This document shows, in pieces, positions 1 through 7,745 of a stretch of DNA of 64,000 nt. How positions within the stretch are numbered: position 1 is the first letter of the stretch; every line of letters begins with the position of its first letter. Both the position numbers and the translations under genes were made by a program. Origin of the DNA: Alkalicoccus chagannorensis DSM 18086. GTDB taxonomy: Bacteria > Bacillota > Bacilli > Bacillales > Salisediminibacteriaceae. The notes beneath the pieces are model-generated. The model was not told the origin of the DNA. It ran no database searches and saw nothing but the letters and a program-made list of their open reading frames with translations. The stretch spans positions 372,001 to 436,000 of the forward strand of contig NZ_AUCK01000001.1 in NCBI RefSeq assembly GCF_000429725.1, given 5' to 3'.

Positions 1-723
1 AAATTCCTGAATACGCTCAAATTCTCCGGTGAAGACGACAACGAGGGCAATCAAATACCGTCTGTTCCGCTCGATGGTCTTTCTACTGACAGCAACACAC
101 CGCATGACTTCATTCATCGGCAGTCTGCCTTTCTTTTTCAGTCTTTCCACCACGTCCGGCTGGCCTGCGATCATCCTCGCTGTCTGCAGCATATTCGACC
201 TGGCATCTACGTGAATAGGACGCTGATCTGCGACGTCCTCCAGACAAATGGAAAACCTGGATAGTTCTCTTTTCAGCTCTTCGATTTCGGCTTCGACTTC
301 CCGCGCTCGGTTCTGCGCAAGGTAGCATGCATAGGCAGCTTCTGCCTCTGCTGGATGTTCTCTCCTTTCCCAGGAAGGTTCCGTAAAGTCCATTGACAGC
401 GCCGTAATGCTCCGCTTGTTTTTCCGGATATAATCAATCAGCCTCCGTTTGATTACGACAGAAGCAAAAGAAGGGAACGCACTCTGCCGGCTCGTATCAA
501 ACTGGTGCAGGGCCTCATGAAAGGCCATCATTCCAACGCTGATTTCCTCATCCCTGCCGGATTCCACGAATCTGCGGCAGACTTTGGATACCATTCTTTT
601 AATAAACGGGCTGTATTCGATGATCAGTTCATTCTCGACTTCTTTATTCCCCTGCTGCACGAGCAGAATTTTCTGCTTCAATGCTGTTTCTGCGTTTGCC
701 TTTTTCCATTCGGTTTTCAGCAT
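1..723 (-). CDS. sigI: RNA polymerase sigma factor SigI (3' end cut by window edge)
   Basis: 241 codons are open from the ATG at 723 to the window edge with no stop, so the C-terminus is missing. B. subtilis SigI is about 251 aa, so perhaps 10 residues are lost. The protein starts MLKTEWKKAN. It carries a sigma-70 region 2-like block near residues 35-100, including the segments YSPFIKRMVSKVCRRFV and VIKRRLIDYIRKNKRS. A C-terminal SigI-type helix-turn-helix follows, with VSRKTIERNRRYLIALVVV near 205-230. In Bacillus, SigI acts in heat and envelope stress and is held by the membrane anti-sigma factor RsgI, whose gene normally follows; that would lie outside the window to the left. Family assignment is from sequence recognition; regulation here is inferred. 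Confidence 0.93.
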   Translation of the reverse strand, partial: MLKTEWKKANAETALKQKILLVQQGNKEVENELIIEYSPFIKRMVSKVCRRFVESGRDEEISVGMMAFHEALHQFDTSRQSAFPSFASVVIKRRLIDYIRKNKRSITALSMDFTEPSWERREHPAEAEAAYACYLAQNRAREVEAEIEELKRELSRFSICLEDVADQRPIHVDARSNMLQTARMIAGQPDVVERLKKKGRLPMNEVMRCVAVSRKTIERNRRYLIALVVVFTGEFERIQEF

Positions 724-1037
724 CTTGACACCTCGGCTCTACTCATTACTGCTACTGTCTCTATCATACCTTCTTGTGATTTTTCTTACAGGGACAATGG
801 TGCTACTGGACGATTACATTTATGTTTAACTTCGTTACAGACTGCAACATAATCCCCCTCCCCGGGGGCATTGTGCGCTGCTTGTCAGCCAGTTGTTATA
901 ATACATCCATTATTTTGTATTTTATGCTGACCCGGCGTTAGTCATTTAGGCCTGTCTTGCTTTTCAGTCTCGAAGAATGGTAGATTAACGTAGGAAATGA
1001 TAAGATATTGGGAGAATGAAATAAATGAGGGATTATA
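724..1037. promoter_or_regulatory. Divergent promoter region between sigI and the orphan 324-aa gene
   Basis: This is a gene-free 314-bp region between two divergent genes. On the plus strand an extended -10 element, TGTTATAAT, lies at 894-902. No good -35 is seen at 17 bp; TTGTGC at 871-876 is 20 bp away. A C/G block, CCCCCTCCCCGGGGG, sits at 853-867. On the minus strand it reads as a C-run followed 29 bases later by CGAA. SigI promoters are described with C-rich -35 and CGAA-like -10 elements, but this spacing is too long for a confident call. No terminator or small ORF was seen here. Confidence 0.4.
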
Positions 1038-2012
1038 ATGAATAGAGAACAAGCATTCAAATGGACCGGTGGACTCGTTACTGTGGATGAAGGTACACAG
1101 GGGATCTATATCGGCGTGCTCGACGATGTCGAGGCAGAGCCCAAAAAACCATGGCAGGGCGTCGTTACCATCAAAGGCATCCTCCAGATTCCATCTTTAA
1201 ACGAGGACATGAACGGACTCCAGTCACTGAAATACGAGAAAGAAGAATCTGTCCGCTTTCCCGGGAGAGCGCTGGCGAGATTTGATGGTGAATTCACGGC
1301 TTCCTACCGGGAGTCCTACGCAGAAGCGTTGAAATACCGCTGGGATATAGAAACAGAAAATCTGGAGCAGAGCGAATATGTACGAACTATCATTCAACAA
1401 GAACTTCGACAGTGGCAGATGGAACATGTCCTGCAGGAGGAAAGCTTCGCCTATTACCACGTGATCCAGGGTGAGCACGGCCTGGCGATCCATGATCAGG
1501 AGCAGGACGATGCATTATCCCTTGACGGGTGCCCTTTTGAATTCCAGATTAAATCAAAAGGCCGGTGGACACCTGCTTATTTTAAAGCAGATTCTACCTT
1601 TGAAACAAAGGAAGGACGGAGCATCCGGGTATCTGAAGGTCAGGAAATCCGCTTGAACAAGGACCAGTTTGACCCTTACAAAATGCTTCGAAACGAGTTG
1701 GAAAAGCCGGCGCTCCAGGCACTTGAACGTGGTCTTTCCCGCCTGCAGTACAGCCATGAGTATCACGTACACTGCCATAATTCGTTATTGATGCAGCTCC
1801 TTTCCTCTTACGATAACGGGTCGTTTGCAGGAGTAAACTTCATTACCTATGGTCACGGCTCGAGTCAGCTTCTCGTGCAGCATCATTATGAGCGCACCAT
1901 TCATGATGATAAAGAGGATGAAACGTTCGACCGATTTGAATTCACCACCGACCAGGGTGAACGGCTGATCACCACGTATGCAACGACGTTGTCGTCAGAC
2001 AGCGAAAGCTGA
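1038..2012 (+). CDS. Uncharacterised acidic protein, 324 aa
   Basis: I do not recognise a characterised function. The start is ATG at 1038, with GAGGG six bases upstream. The product has no signal peptide or membrane segment and is rich in Glu, Asp and Gln, so it is probably cytoplasmic. Residues about 160-230 contain CPFEFQIKSKGRW and LNKDQFDPYKMLRNELEKPAL. The C-terminal third is the most patterned, with YHVHCHNSLLMQLL, GVNFITYGHG and QHHYERT, rich in His. It may belong to one of the Bacillaceae-specific DUF families (a DUF2777-type family came to mind), but I could not confirm this. It is transcribed alone, divergently from sigI, and is followed by two hairpins, the second a strong intrinsic terminator. 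Confidence 0.85.
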   Translation: MNREQAFKWTGGLVTVDEGTQGIYIGVLDDVEAEPKKPWQGVVTIKGILQIPSLNEDMNGLQSLKYEKEESVRFPGRALARFDGEFTASYRESYAEALKYRWDIETENLEQSEYVRTIIQQELRQWQMEHVLQEESFAYYHVIQGEHGLAIHDQEQDDALSLDGCPFEFQIKSKGRWTPAYFKADSTFETKEGRSIRVSEGQEIRLNKDQFDPYKMLRNELEKPALQALERGLSRLQYSHEYHVHCHNSLLMQLLSSYDNGSFAGVNFITYGHGSSQLLVQHHYERTIHDDKEDETFDRFEFTTDQGERLITTYATTLSSDSES

Positions 2013-2035
2013 GTCAAAAAGCAGATATACCAGAG

Positions 2036-2122
2036 GCCCTCCCCTTTTTTAGGGAGGGCAATGAAAACCCTTGTAAGAAGACCGGAAACGTCCCCTTTTG
2101 ACGCTTCCAGTCTTCTTTTTTT
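2036..2122 (+). terminator. Tandem hairpins ending the 324-aa gene
   Basis: The first hairpin has arms GCCCTCCC (2036-2043) and GGGAGGGC (2052-2059) with a T-rich loop and no T tail. The second has 16-nt arms at 2077-2092 and 2100-2115 with two mismatches. It runs straight into a T-run at 2116-2122 and is the likely intrinsic terminator. Confidence 0.8.
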
Positions 2123-2183
2123 ATCCTGTTTCTTTGACAGAAGCTCTAGCCGGCACGCGGGGAGGCTTCAGTTGAACGTCCGA

Positions 2184-2252
2184 TGATAAAAGCGCAAAAC
2201 GCCTTTTGGTCGGAACGGCGTGCGGAAGCGCTGCAAGCCTTTTGAGGGAAGA
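2184..2252. repeat. Diverged intergenic repeat, copy related to 33041-33101
   Basis: This segment shares GGTCGGAACGGC-like sequence (11 identical bases, GTCGGAACGGC), an upstream AAAAG-GC stretch and a downstream TTGAGG-AA stretch with 33041-33101. Read on the minus strand, both copies give AVPTK...ALL in the same frame. A weaker third copy (GCGAACGGCATGCG...CAGCTGCAGCC) is at 2719-2759. The similarity was found by eye; significance was not calculated. Confidence 0.45.
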
Positions 2253-2620
2253 AGACGTTTTTGTTTCTCCCCGTACAGCGCATGAAGACGCCGTCTTCTT
2301 GTATGAAAACTGATCCATTACTATACTTGAACACACAGGCGGACAGCTCCTCCCTCCTTCTTTAACCGCAGGCTTGTTGTTTTTCGCATCAAGCCGATTT
2401 TTTCACGTTTTTTCAGCTCACGTGCAGCCTGCTGCGATCCTGATAGGATCTGGAGGAAATCCGTTTGTTCAACTCGGCTATCTTAAACTTTCTGCACGTG
2501 GATGTGCGTTTCATCAACATGACGGTGAGCAGCAGACAAACGGAGAGGGGTTCTGCACTCATGGCAGGAAGCATGAAGCAGCTCCCTTCCGTGAGCCGGT
2601 TTCGTTATTACTATCTTCAG

Positions 2621-2668
2621 AAAAAACGCTTCCGACAATCCAAGACGGACGATCGGAAGCGTTTTTTT
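2621..2668. terminator. Conserved hairpin, family copy 1 (bidirectional terminator-like)
   Basis: The left arm at 2624-2641 begins AAACGCTTCCGA and pairs with TCGGAAGCGTTT at 2653-2664. The hairpin is flanked by A-run and T-run, so it could terminate on either strand. Its 18-nt left arm is identical to the one at 15120-15137. It lies about 180 bp past the 3' end of ydbT. Confidence 0.75.
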
Positions 2669-2850
2669 ACTCGCTCAGCATCATGCACTTATTCATCAGC
2701 ACCAACCATAGATCCTCTTGGCGAACGGCATGCGCCGCAGCTGCAGCCGTTTCGAATGACCGCCTCTTGTTCGGACCTGTGTGACATGCATGCTTCCAGG
2801 GCAGAGGTACTCTGAACGGCACCCGCTCAGCAGAAATTATCTCGCTGCTG

Positions 2851-4425
2851 TTACCTTTGAGGCGCGTCTTCAGCTTCACTCTCTCCTGTTTCATGCATTG
2901 TTGTATCCAGCATGCGGTTCTCGTCACCCAGACTGTATTGATACGAATACCAAAGCATGTAGCGTTCCTGCTGTGTACGACTGATGTGTTTCAAGGAGAA
3001 GGTTTTCCCAATCACTGTCGTAAGCACCGATACATACAGCGTATGAAGTTCATTCAGCCGCTGCAGGGGGTTCTGAGAGAATCCCATGTCTTGAATTCTT
3101 GGTCTTGGCAGGAGGACTTCACTTCGTGACACTGCTCTTGATTTCAAGCATAAATACTCATCAATCGTCGTCAGTCCTGCTGTCCTATACTGAACATAAC
3201 CGAGCAGCCCTCCAAGAATGGGAAGCAGGAAGCTGATCCAGCCGTAGGAGAACGCATACGTGAGGACGGCGGCTGCTAGCAGCGTAGGTATCATCAGCTT
3301 GATCATATACCTTCTCATACTTTCTTTCGGAAGCCCTTCATAGTCCGGCTGCAGGGCATACTGTGGTGCAAGCTCCTTGAGAACGTCCTGTACCTGACTA
3401 CGCTTGACGAGCGGCAGCAGAATCGTTGATAAATCTTCGTCTTTTGTGCCGCCGCCTGCACTCTCGACATACACGGCACAGTAACCGATCGGCTCACGAA
3501 GCAGATTCTGTACAATCCGGACGGCGTTGATACGGTCTGACTGAATCGTCAGCTGACGCTGTTCCAGGACACCTCGTGAAATATGAATATCCTTCCCCTG
3601 CTTTTTCACGGTAAAGTAGCCATATTTCAACGTAGTGGAGATGATCGTAAACACCCATGCAGACAAGAGGACGGTAACGAAAAACATTCCGACATAAACA
3701 ATACTGGACTGGACAATCCATCCGACAGCCAGATTAAGAATCCAGTCGGGAAGGAATTGCGGAGCCTGGGATACGACAGCAGCAATGAACGTAGCTGCGA
3801 TGCCAACACCGCTGGACGTCACCGCAGCGATGAGAAGCCTTGGTATACCAAGTTCCCATGAATAGGATATTGGCGTTTCCGCGGGTTCCTTCGCTGCAGG
3901 AGCATGATCCTGACGGCTCACCACATGATCCATTCCTTCGCTGATTTCTCCTGCATAGCCAAAAACGTGATTTTCTCTCTTTCTGCGCGTAAGCAGTTCT
4001 CCTTTAATCGCTTCAGCGGTCTCCCGTTTCAAGGCGATCAGACGGAATTCCGGTTCGCTGCCTCCCCCGGCGGTCTCAATTCTAAGCTCGACCAGTCCGA
4101 ACAATCGTTGAAGAATGTTGGCATTAATGTCAATACTCTGTACGCGGTCGCGGCGGATAAAGCGGTTTTTTCGGAAAATCAGCCCCTGCTTCACCTGCAG
4201 TTCTTCAGGCTGCAGATAATACATGAAGCGCCACCAGCTGATGAACCCGTTCAACAGGGCAAAGAGTAGAATCAGACCAAAGACACCGAGCATGACAAAC
4301 AGCGGCATGCCGTCGGATGTCTGCCCGAATATAAATACGACGACAAGCGTGATGAGCAATTGTTTCAAGCTGCTTAAGAAAGAGATAAAAACTGCGGCGG
4401 GGTGCTGCCGCTGCCAGCTATTCAT
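2851..4425 (-). CDS. ydbT: Bacterial PH-domain membrane protein, YdbT family
   Basis: 524 aa. The start is ATG at 4425, preceded by GGGAGG nine bases upstream and overlapping the last codons of ydbS. An upstream in-frame extension lacks a ribosome site. Hydrophobic pairs near residues 15-60, 195-270 and 360-400 separate PH-like (bPH2) domains with patterns such as LQVKQGLIFRKNRFIRRDRVQSIDI and DRINAVRIVQNLLREPIGY. YdbS/YdbT pairs occur throughout Bacillus as an envelope-associated two-gene unit. Their molecular role is not settled, though YdbST is linked to resistance to antimicrobial peptides such as amylocyclicin in B. subtilis (recalled, not checked). Identification as a paired YdbST protein is strong; the function is open. 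Confidence 0.9.
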   Translation of the reverse strand: MNSWQRQHPAAVFISFLSSLKQLLITLVVVFIFGQTSDGMPLFVMLGVFGLILLFALLNGFISWWRFMYYLQPEELQVKQGLIFRKNRFIRRDRVQSIDINANILQRLFGLVELRIETAGGGSEPEFRLIALKRETAEAIKGELLTRRKRENHVFGYAGEISEGMDHVVSRQDHAPAAKEPAETPISYSWELGIPRLLIAAVTSSGVGIAATFIAAVVSQAPQFLPDWILNLAVGWIVQSSIVYVGMFFVTVLLSAWVFTIISTTLKYGYFTVKKQGKDIHISRGVLEQRQLTIQSDRINAVRIVQNLLREPIGYCAVYVESAGGGTKDEDLSTILLPLVKRSQVQDVLKELAPQYALQPDYEGLPKESMRRYMIKLMIPTLLAAAVLTYAFSYGWISFLLPILGGLLGYVQYRTAGLTTIDEYLCLKSRAVSRSEVLLPRPRIQDMGFSQNPLQRLNELHTLYVSVLTTVIGKTFSLKHISRTQQERYMLWYSYQYSLGDENRMLDTTMHETGESEAEDAPQR

Positions 4426-4897
4426 CCGGATCTGCCTCCCTGGCGAGTCTGGCGATCTGATCACGCAGTTCATCCGCCTTTTCCGTTCGCAGCCCCGGGA
4501 TTTCATGAATCGTCGCAGCGGTTGAGACCGTTACCGACGCAAGTTTGTAATGCCTCATAATCGGTCCTTGACGTGTATCGACATGCTGCACCCGGATCAT
4601 AGGAATGATGACGCGCTCTTTCACCAGCACCCCGCGCATCAGTTCCACTTCGTTGTCGTATATCTGATAGCGCCACCTGTTCCATTTTAGTGTCTGCATA
4701 ATAAATATGTTGAACATGGCTGTAAGCAGAAAAAGAGTGGCAAGAGCATAGAGGATCCATGAAGGCAGTTCCCATACCTGCATCAATCCCCAGTAGCCTG
4801 CAGGGATAAACAGTAGAAATAATGATTCAAAGGCCGCGCCTATTTTCCAGACGCGGCGTGTACGCTCCGCGAGCGGCTGATCCGGGAGTGCCCTCAT
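4418..4897 (-). CDS. ydbS: Bacterial PH-domain membrane protein, YdbS family
   Basis: 159 aa. The start is ATG at 4897 with AAAGGAGGAG just upstream. Two transmembrane helices lie near residues 20-70 (FESLFLLFIPAGYWG and ILYALATLFLLTAMFNIF). A bPH2 domain of about 80 residues follows, containing YQIYDNEVELMRGVLVKE and IPMIRVQHVDTRQGPI. It overlaps ydbT by 8 bp, so the two are translationally coupled. The expected partner is YdbT, the two forming a membrane complex. Confidence 0.9.
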   Translation of the reverse strand: MRALPDQPLAERTRRVWKIGAAFESLFLLFIPAGYWGLMQVWELPSWILYALATLFLLTAMFNIFIMQTLKWNRWRYQIYDNEVELMRGVLVKERVIIPMIRVQHVDTRQGPIMRHYKLASVTVSTAATIHEIPGLRTEKADELRDQIARLAREADPDE

Positions 4898-4909
4898 AAG
4901 CCTCCTCCT

Positions 4910-5119
4910 TTACTCATCCGTCTCATCCACATAGATGATTTCGACACCCTGCTCTTCAAGATACTGCAGCACCCGCTTATTGAGATCCTCGTCTCTCAAC
5001 AGTCCAAGCGGTGCTGCCAGTTCCAGTTCCTTCAAGTGCCCTTTTTCTGCGTCCTGTACCAGTTCCAGTACTTCTTCCAGGTTCCGTTCTTCGAGTTCTT
5101 TTTTGATATCATTGTCCAT
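4910..5119 (-). CDS. Small acidic protein resembling sigma-70 region 1.1
   Basis: 69 aa from ATG at 5119, which has AAGGGGG nine bases upstream. A second ATG at 5125 is too close to that site. The sequence is about one third Glu/Asp and predicted all-helical, ending VLQYLEEQGVEIIYVDETDE. That ending recalls the C-terminal part of sigma factor region 1.1 (LEEQGIEVV-type), but no other sigma region is present. Its start lies inside the end of cvfC (11-bp overlap), and ydbS begins 12 bp after its stop, so all four genes form one operon. The function is unknown; the region 1.1 likeness is by eye only. Confidence 0.75.
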   Translation of the reverse strand: MDNDIKKELEERNLEEVLELVQDAEKGHLKELELAAPLGLLRDEDLNKRVLQYLEEQGVEIIYVDETDE

Positions 5120-6245
5120 TCTCATTATCCCCCTTGTCCTGATCAAACGCTTCTGCCATCTGCTTCCATACTGATCCTTTTGCCGCCTCGCCGCCTTCAA
5201 TTCTGGCGGCTGCAAGCTTCGCCTGGAGGGAGACTTCGAATTCAGGATCTTCTTCCGCTTTTTTCAGCGCCGGCAGCGCGGTGTCATCGCCGACTTCATA
5301 CAAAAACATGGCCGCGCGCCAGCGGACGAGCCTGCTCTTATCTTCTAAAGCCCGGATCATAGCCGGTATTCCTTTTTCGCTTCCAATATCCGAGAATGCA
5401 TCGCCTGCTGTTCTGCGGACGGTTACCGACTTGTCTTCCATTGCCTGTTCCAGATACGGAAGAACTTCTTCTGTTTCAATCATCCCGAGATAAACAACCG
5501 CCAGGCGTCGGATCGATGACTTTTCATCGTGAAGTGCTTTCTCCAGTACCGGGAGATCCTCGATTTTTGGATCCATTTTATCCAGATAGGAGAAGCGAGT
5601 ACGCCAGTCTGGTTCATCCAGCATATCCAACGTCACAGTCAGCCAGTCCCGTTCGACTTTTTTCTTCTCCGGTGCTGCTGCTTCCTGGACGAGCTGCCGG
5701 AGTCTTGCCTCATCATAAGACGCTTCAAGTTCCTCTTTCACATCAACCGCTGTCTCGTGAAGATCGCCATACCTGGCACGCTGTTCCTCCCAGCGCCTCA
5801 TCATGACGATATTGTCTTCCGGAAGTGCAGCCTCACCTGCGGCAGCAGCAAACCGGTCAGCAAGAGCTTCCCTTTTTTCTTCCTCTCCATCGGTCACGCG
5901 TACCTGCATCGGAATCGATTTAAACGTCTGTACGAACACCTGAATCTCTCCGTAGTGCTCATCGATTTGTGCTCTCTGCTCTTCCGCTTCTTCACCGAAC
6001 ACCCGCTTCACCTGCGGGAGGATCGTCTGCCAGTCGCTTTTCGGATGACGGTCAACCGCGATGAAGTCCGCCACATGGTAAACACTTTTGACTCCCTCAA
6101 TCTGCAGAATATCTTTCACAAACGACGGTGCCTGATCCGCAGTATCAGGCTTATAGTTGTTTGCATCACCTGAAGGAAGCGCATCACTCAGCGTCAGTTT
6201 CATCGTGTGCGGGCTTGGCGTCGGTTCGATTGCAGTAATTTTCAT
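5109..6245 (-). CDS. cvfC: CvfC/YpgR-family HEAT-repeat protein with NifU-N-like domain
   Basis: 378 aa. The start is ATG at 6245, eight bases after GGAGG; a start at 6260 would overlap that ribosome site. Residues 1-85 match the Nfu/NifU N-terminal fold, with ITAIEPTPSPHTMKLTL and GVKSVYHVADFIAVDRHPKSDW. Residues about 210-360 form HEAT repeats, such as SSIRRLAVVYLGMIETEEVLP and SVTVRRTAGDAFSDIGSE. The family includes conserved virulence factor C of Staphylococcus aureus and YpgR of B. subtilis; the mechanism is unclear, possibly scaffold or Fe-S related. It is the first gene of the cvfC-small gene-ydbS-ydbT unit. Confidence 0.88.
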   Translation of the reverse strand: MKITAIEPTPSPHTMKLTLSDALPSGDANNYKPDTADQAPSFVKDILQIEGVKSVYHVADFIAVDRHPKSDWQTILPQVKRVFGEEAEEQRAQIDEHYGEIQVFVQTFKSIPMQVRVTDGEEEKREALADRFAAAAGEAALPEDNIVMMRRWEEQRARYGDLHETAVDVKEELEASYDEARLRQLVQEAAAPEKKKVERDWLTVTLDMLDEPDWRTRFSYLDKMDPKIEDLPVLEKALHDEKSSIRRLAVVYLGMIETEEVLPYLEQAMEDKSVTVRRTAGDAFSDIGSEKGIPAMIRALEDKSRLVRWRAAMFLYEVGDDTALPALKKAEEDPEFEVSLQAKLAAARIEGGEAAKGSVWKQMAEAFDQDKGDNENGQ

Positions 6246-6342
6246 CAAAAATACCTCCATCTATTAGTAACAGCAGTTTCGACTGGTCCTCTCTGTCCTT
6301 CTCTGATACAGTATCACCAAATGCTTTGAAGGAGAGGATAAC

Positions 6343-7080
6343 ATGAAAACTGCACTTTTATCTGATATTCACGGGAATGAACAGGCCCTGCATGCTGTAT
6401 TAGAAGACGCATCATCCGCGGGCGTATCTGATTACATCTGTCTCGGTGATATTGCTTTTAGAGGACCGAAGCCGAAAGCTTCGCTCGACCTCGTTCGTTC
6501 GGTAACGGATCGTGTCATTGTCGGCAATGCAGATTTATGGACGGTCCGCGGGATCAAGGATGGTGAAGTGCCTGACGCTGCTCTGGAGATGATGAGAGTC
6601 GAACAGACGTTTACTGCTTCGCAGCTGAGCAGTGATGACATCAGCTACCTCCACGCGCTGCCGGTTCATCTCGATATCCCGCTTACAAACAAGCGGCGGC
6701 TGTTCGCCTTTCATGCTGAACCGGAGGATCCATTTCCACCGGTCCGGGCCGACGCACCGTCAGAAGCTTTTGAATCCTGGTTTGATGCCCATCCGCAGGC
6801 AGAGTTTTTTGCCTATGGTCACATCCACACGGCCCATGAGCGTCATATGGCGGGAAGAAAAATCATCAACACAGGAAGCATCGGTCTGCCATTTGATGGG
6901 GACCCTGCCGCTTCCTACGTTATCATCCACCGGACGGACAGCGGGATCCATACGGAACACAGAAGAGTTCAGTATAATGTAGACCAGGCGGTTCAGGACC
7001 TTCACGACACCGGCTATCCGGCCCAGGCAGTCCCTCTGCTCGAACATGTCTACCGGAACGGATCCCTGCCTACATCATAA
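6343..7080 (+). CDS. Calcineurin-like metallophosphoesterase
   Basis: 245 aa. The start is ATG at 6343 after GGAGAGGA. It has the dinuclear metal-site blocks of the YfcE/MJ0936-like class: DxH at D8/H10, GD at 35-36, GNAD at 61-64, and YGHIHTAHER near 158-167. The third block reads GNAD rather than GNHD, as in other members of this class. Members hydrolyse phosphodiesters; the substrate is unknown. It is transcribed divergently from cvfC and its 3' end overlaps the convergent thioredoxin-like gene by 11 bp. Confidence 0.88.
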   Translation: MKTALLSDIHGNEQALHAVLEDASSAGVSDYICLGDIAFRGPKPKASLDLVRSVTDRVIVGNADLWTVRGIKDGEVPDAALEMMRVEQTFTASQLSSDDISYLHALPVHLDIPLTNKRRLFAFHAEPEDPFPPVRADAPSEAFESWFDAHPQAEFFAYGHIHTAHERHMAGRKIINTGSIGLPFDGDPAASYVIIHRTDSGIHTEHRRVQYNVDQAVQDLHDTGYPAQAVPLLEHVYRNGSLPTS

Positions 7081-7489
7081 CATTCGCAATAGCCGGCATC
7101 ATTTCCTGGATGGAGGACTTATCATGGAACTTCGCTTCCAGTCCTCCATTTTTATTCACCACCACGGTCGTCGGCAGCGTCATTGCCTGGTAGGCATCGT
7201 ACGTTTTCTGCCCATCATCCTGTAGAGATAAAAATGGATACTCCTGCTTTTCGTAGTGCTCCAGCCCTGCTTCCCTGCTTCCTTCACGGCCGGGGACATG
7301 AATCATGACGACCTGCAGTTCACTAGACGTCATCGCTTCGTATAATGTACGCTTTGCTTCCAGATCTCTCTGGCAGTCAGGGCACCAGGAGACCCAGAAC
7401 GTCAAAAGAAGCGGCTTCCCCTGAAAGTCTTCGAGCGACCATTCTTGTTCTCCTGTTATTTCCGGCAGCGTAAATGCTGGTACTGTCAT
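7070..7489 (-). CDS. TlpA/ResA-like thiol-disulfide redoxin
   Basis: 139 aa with a thioredoxin fold and the motif WCPDC (C36, C39) after a hydrophobic strand. The loop LPTTVVVNKNG near residue 107 supplies the cis-proline. There is no signal peptide or membrane anchor, so it probably acts in the cytoplasm, unlike ResA proper. The start is ATG at 7489, with GAGGTG five bases upstream. It lies 4 bp after the small thioredoxin-like gene and probably shares its transcript. The partner is unknown; a bacillithiol- or peroxide-related role is only a guess. Confidence 0.85.
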   Translation of the reverse strand: MTVPAFTLPEITGEQEWSLEDFQGKPLLLTFWVSWCPDCQRDLEAKRTLYEAMTSSELQVVMIHVPGREGSREAGLEHYEKQEYPFLSLQDDGQKTYDAYQAMTLPTTVVVNKNGGLEAKFHDKSSIQEMMPAIANVMM

Positions 7490-7493
7490 TTCA

Positions 7494-7745
7494 TCACCTC
7501 GTTAAAAATTCATACATCGCTGTAATATCCTGCATAGCGTACATCCGCGCTTCAGGGATATTGTTTACCGTCTTCATCAGGCAGGGAACACTGGTGATTT
7601 CCCAGTCCACAGCCGTCTGCGGATACTCGCTGATATTTTTTCTTTCTACTTGAATATCCCCCGATGCTTCCAGTATATCAAGCCAGGCTGACGCTGTCGC
7701 GCAGGTGCCGCAGAGCGGGGTATAGAAAAACCAGTACTGTGTCAT
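7494..7745 (-). CDS. Small thioredoxin-like protein
   Basis: 83 aa with an active-site pair CGTC (C12, C15) and the cis-proline segment SVPCL near residue 54, giving a compact thioredoxin fold similar to B. subtilis YusE-type proteins. Its ATG overlaps the kynB stop (ATGA), so translation is coupled. It is followed at once by the TlpA-like gene, forming a two-gene redox pair at the end of the pncA operon. The CGTC motif differs from the classical CGPC, which usually raises the redox potential. Confidence 0.85.
   Translation of the reverse strand: MTQYWFFYTPLCGTCATASAWLDILEASGDIQVERKNISEYPQTAVDWEITSVPCLMKTVNNIPEARMYAMQDITAMYEFLTR

Larger units (their letters stand above)
2123..2850. other. 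Long spacer without a credible gene
   Basis: Several overlapping open frames exist on both strands. None has a convincing Shine-Dalgarno, protein-like pattern or family resemblance. The spacer holds a hairpin (2621-2668) shared with two other sites in the window, and two short segments (2184-2252 and 2719-2759) that resemble each other and a segment near 33.05 kb. It may be remains of a dispersed intergenic element. Confidence 0.55.

Noticed and set aside
2374-2984. Overlapping plus-strand open frames of 67-136 codons in the 2.1-2.85 kb spacer and into ydbT
   Set aside because: No ribosome sites, unusual composition (many Ser/His/Arg/Cys), open frames on both strands at once, and overlap with the hairpin; not treated as genes.
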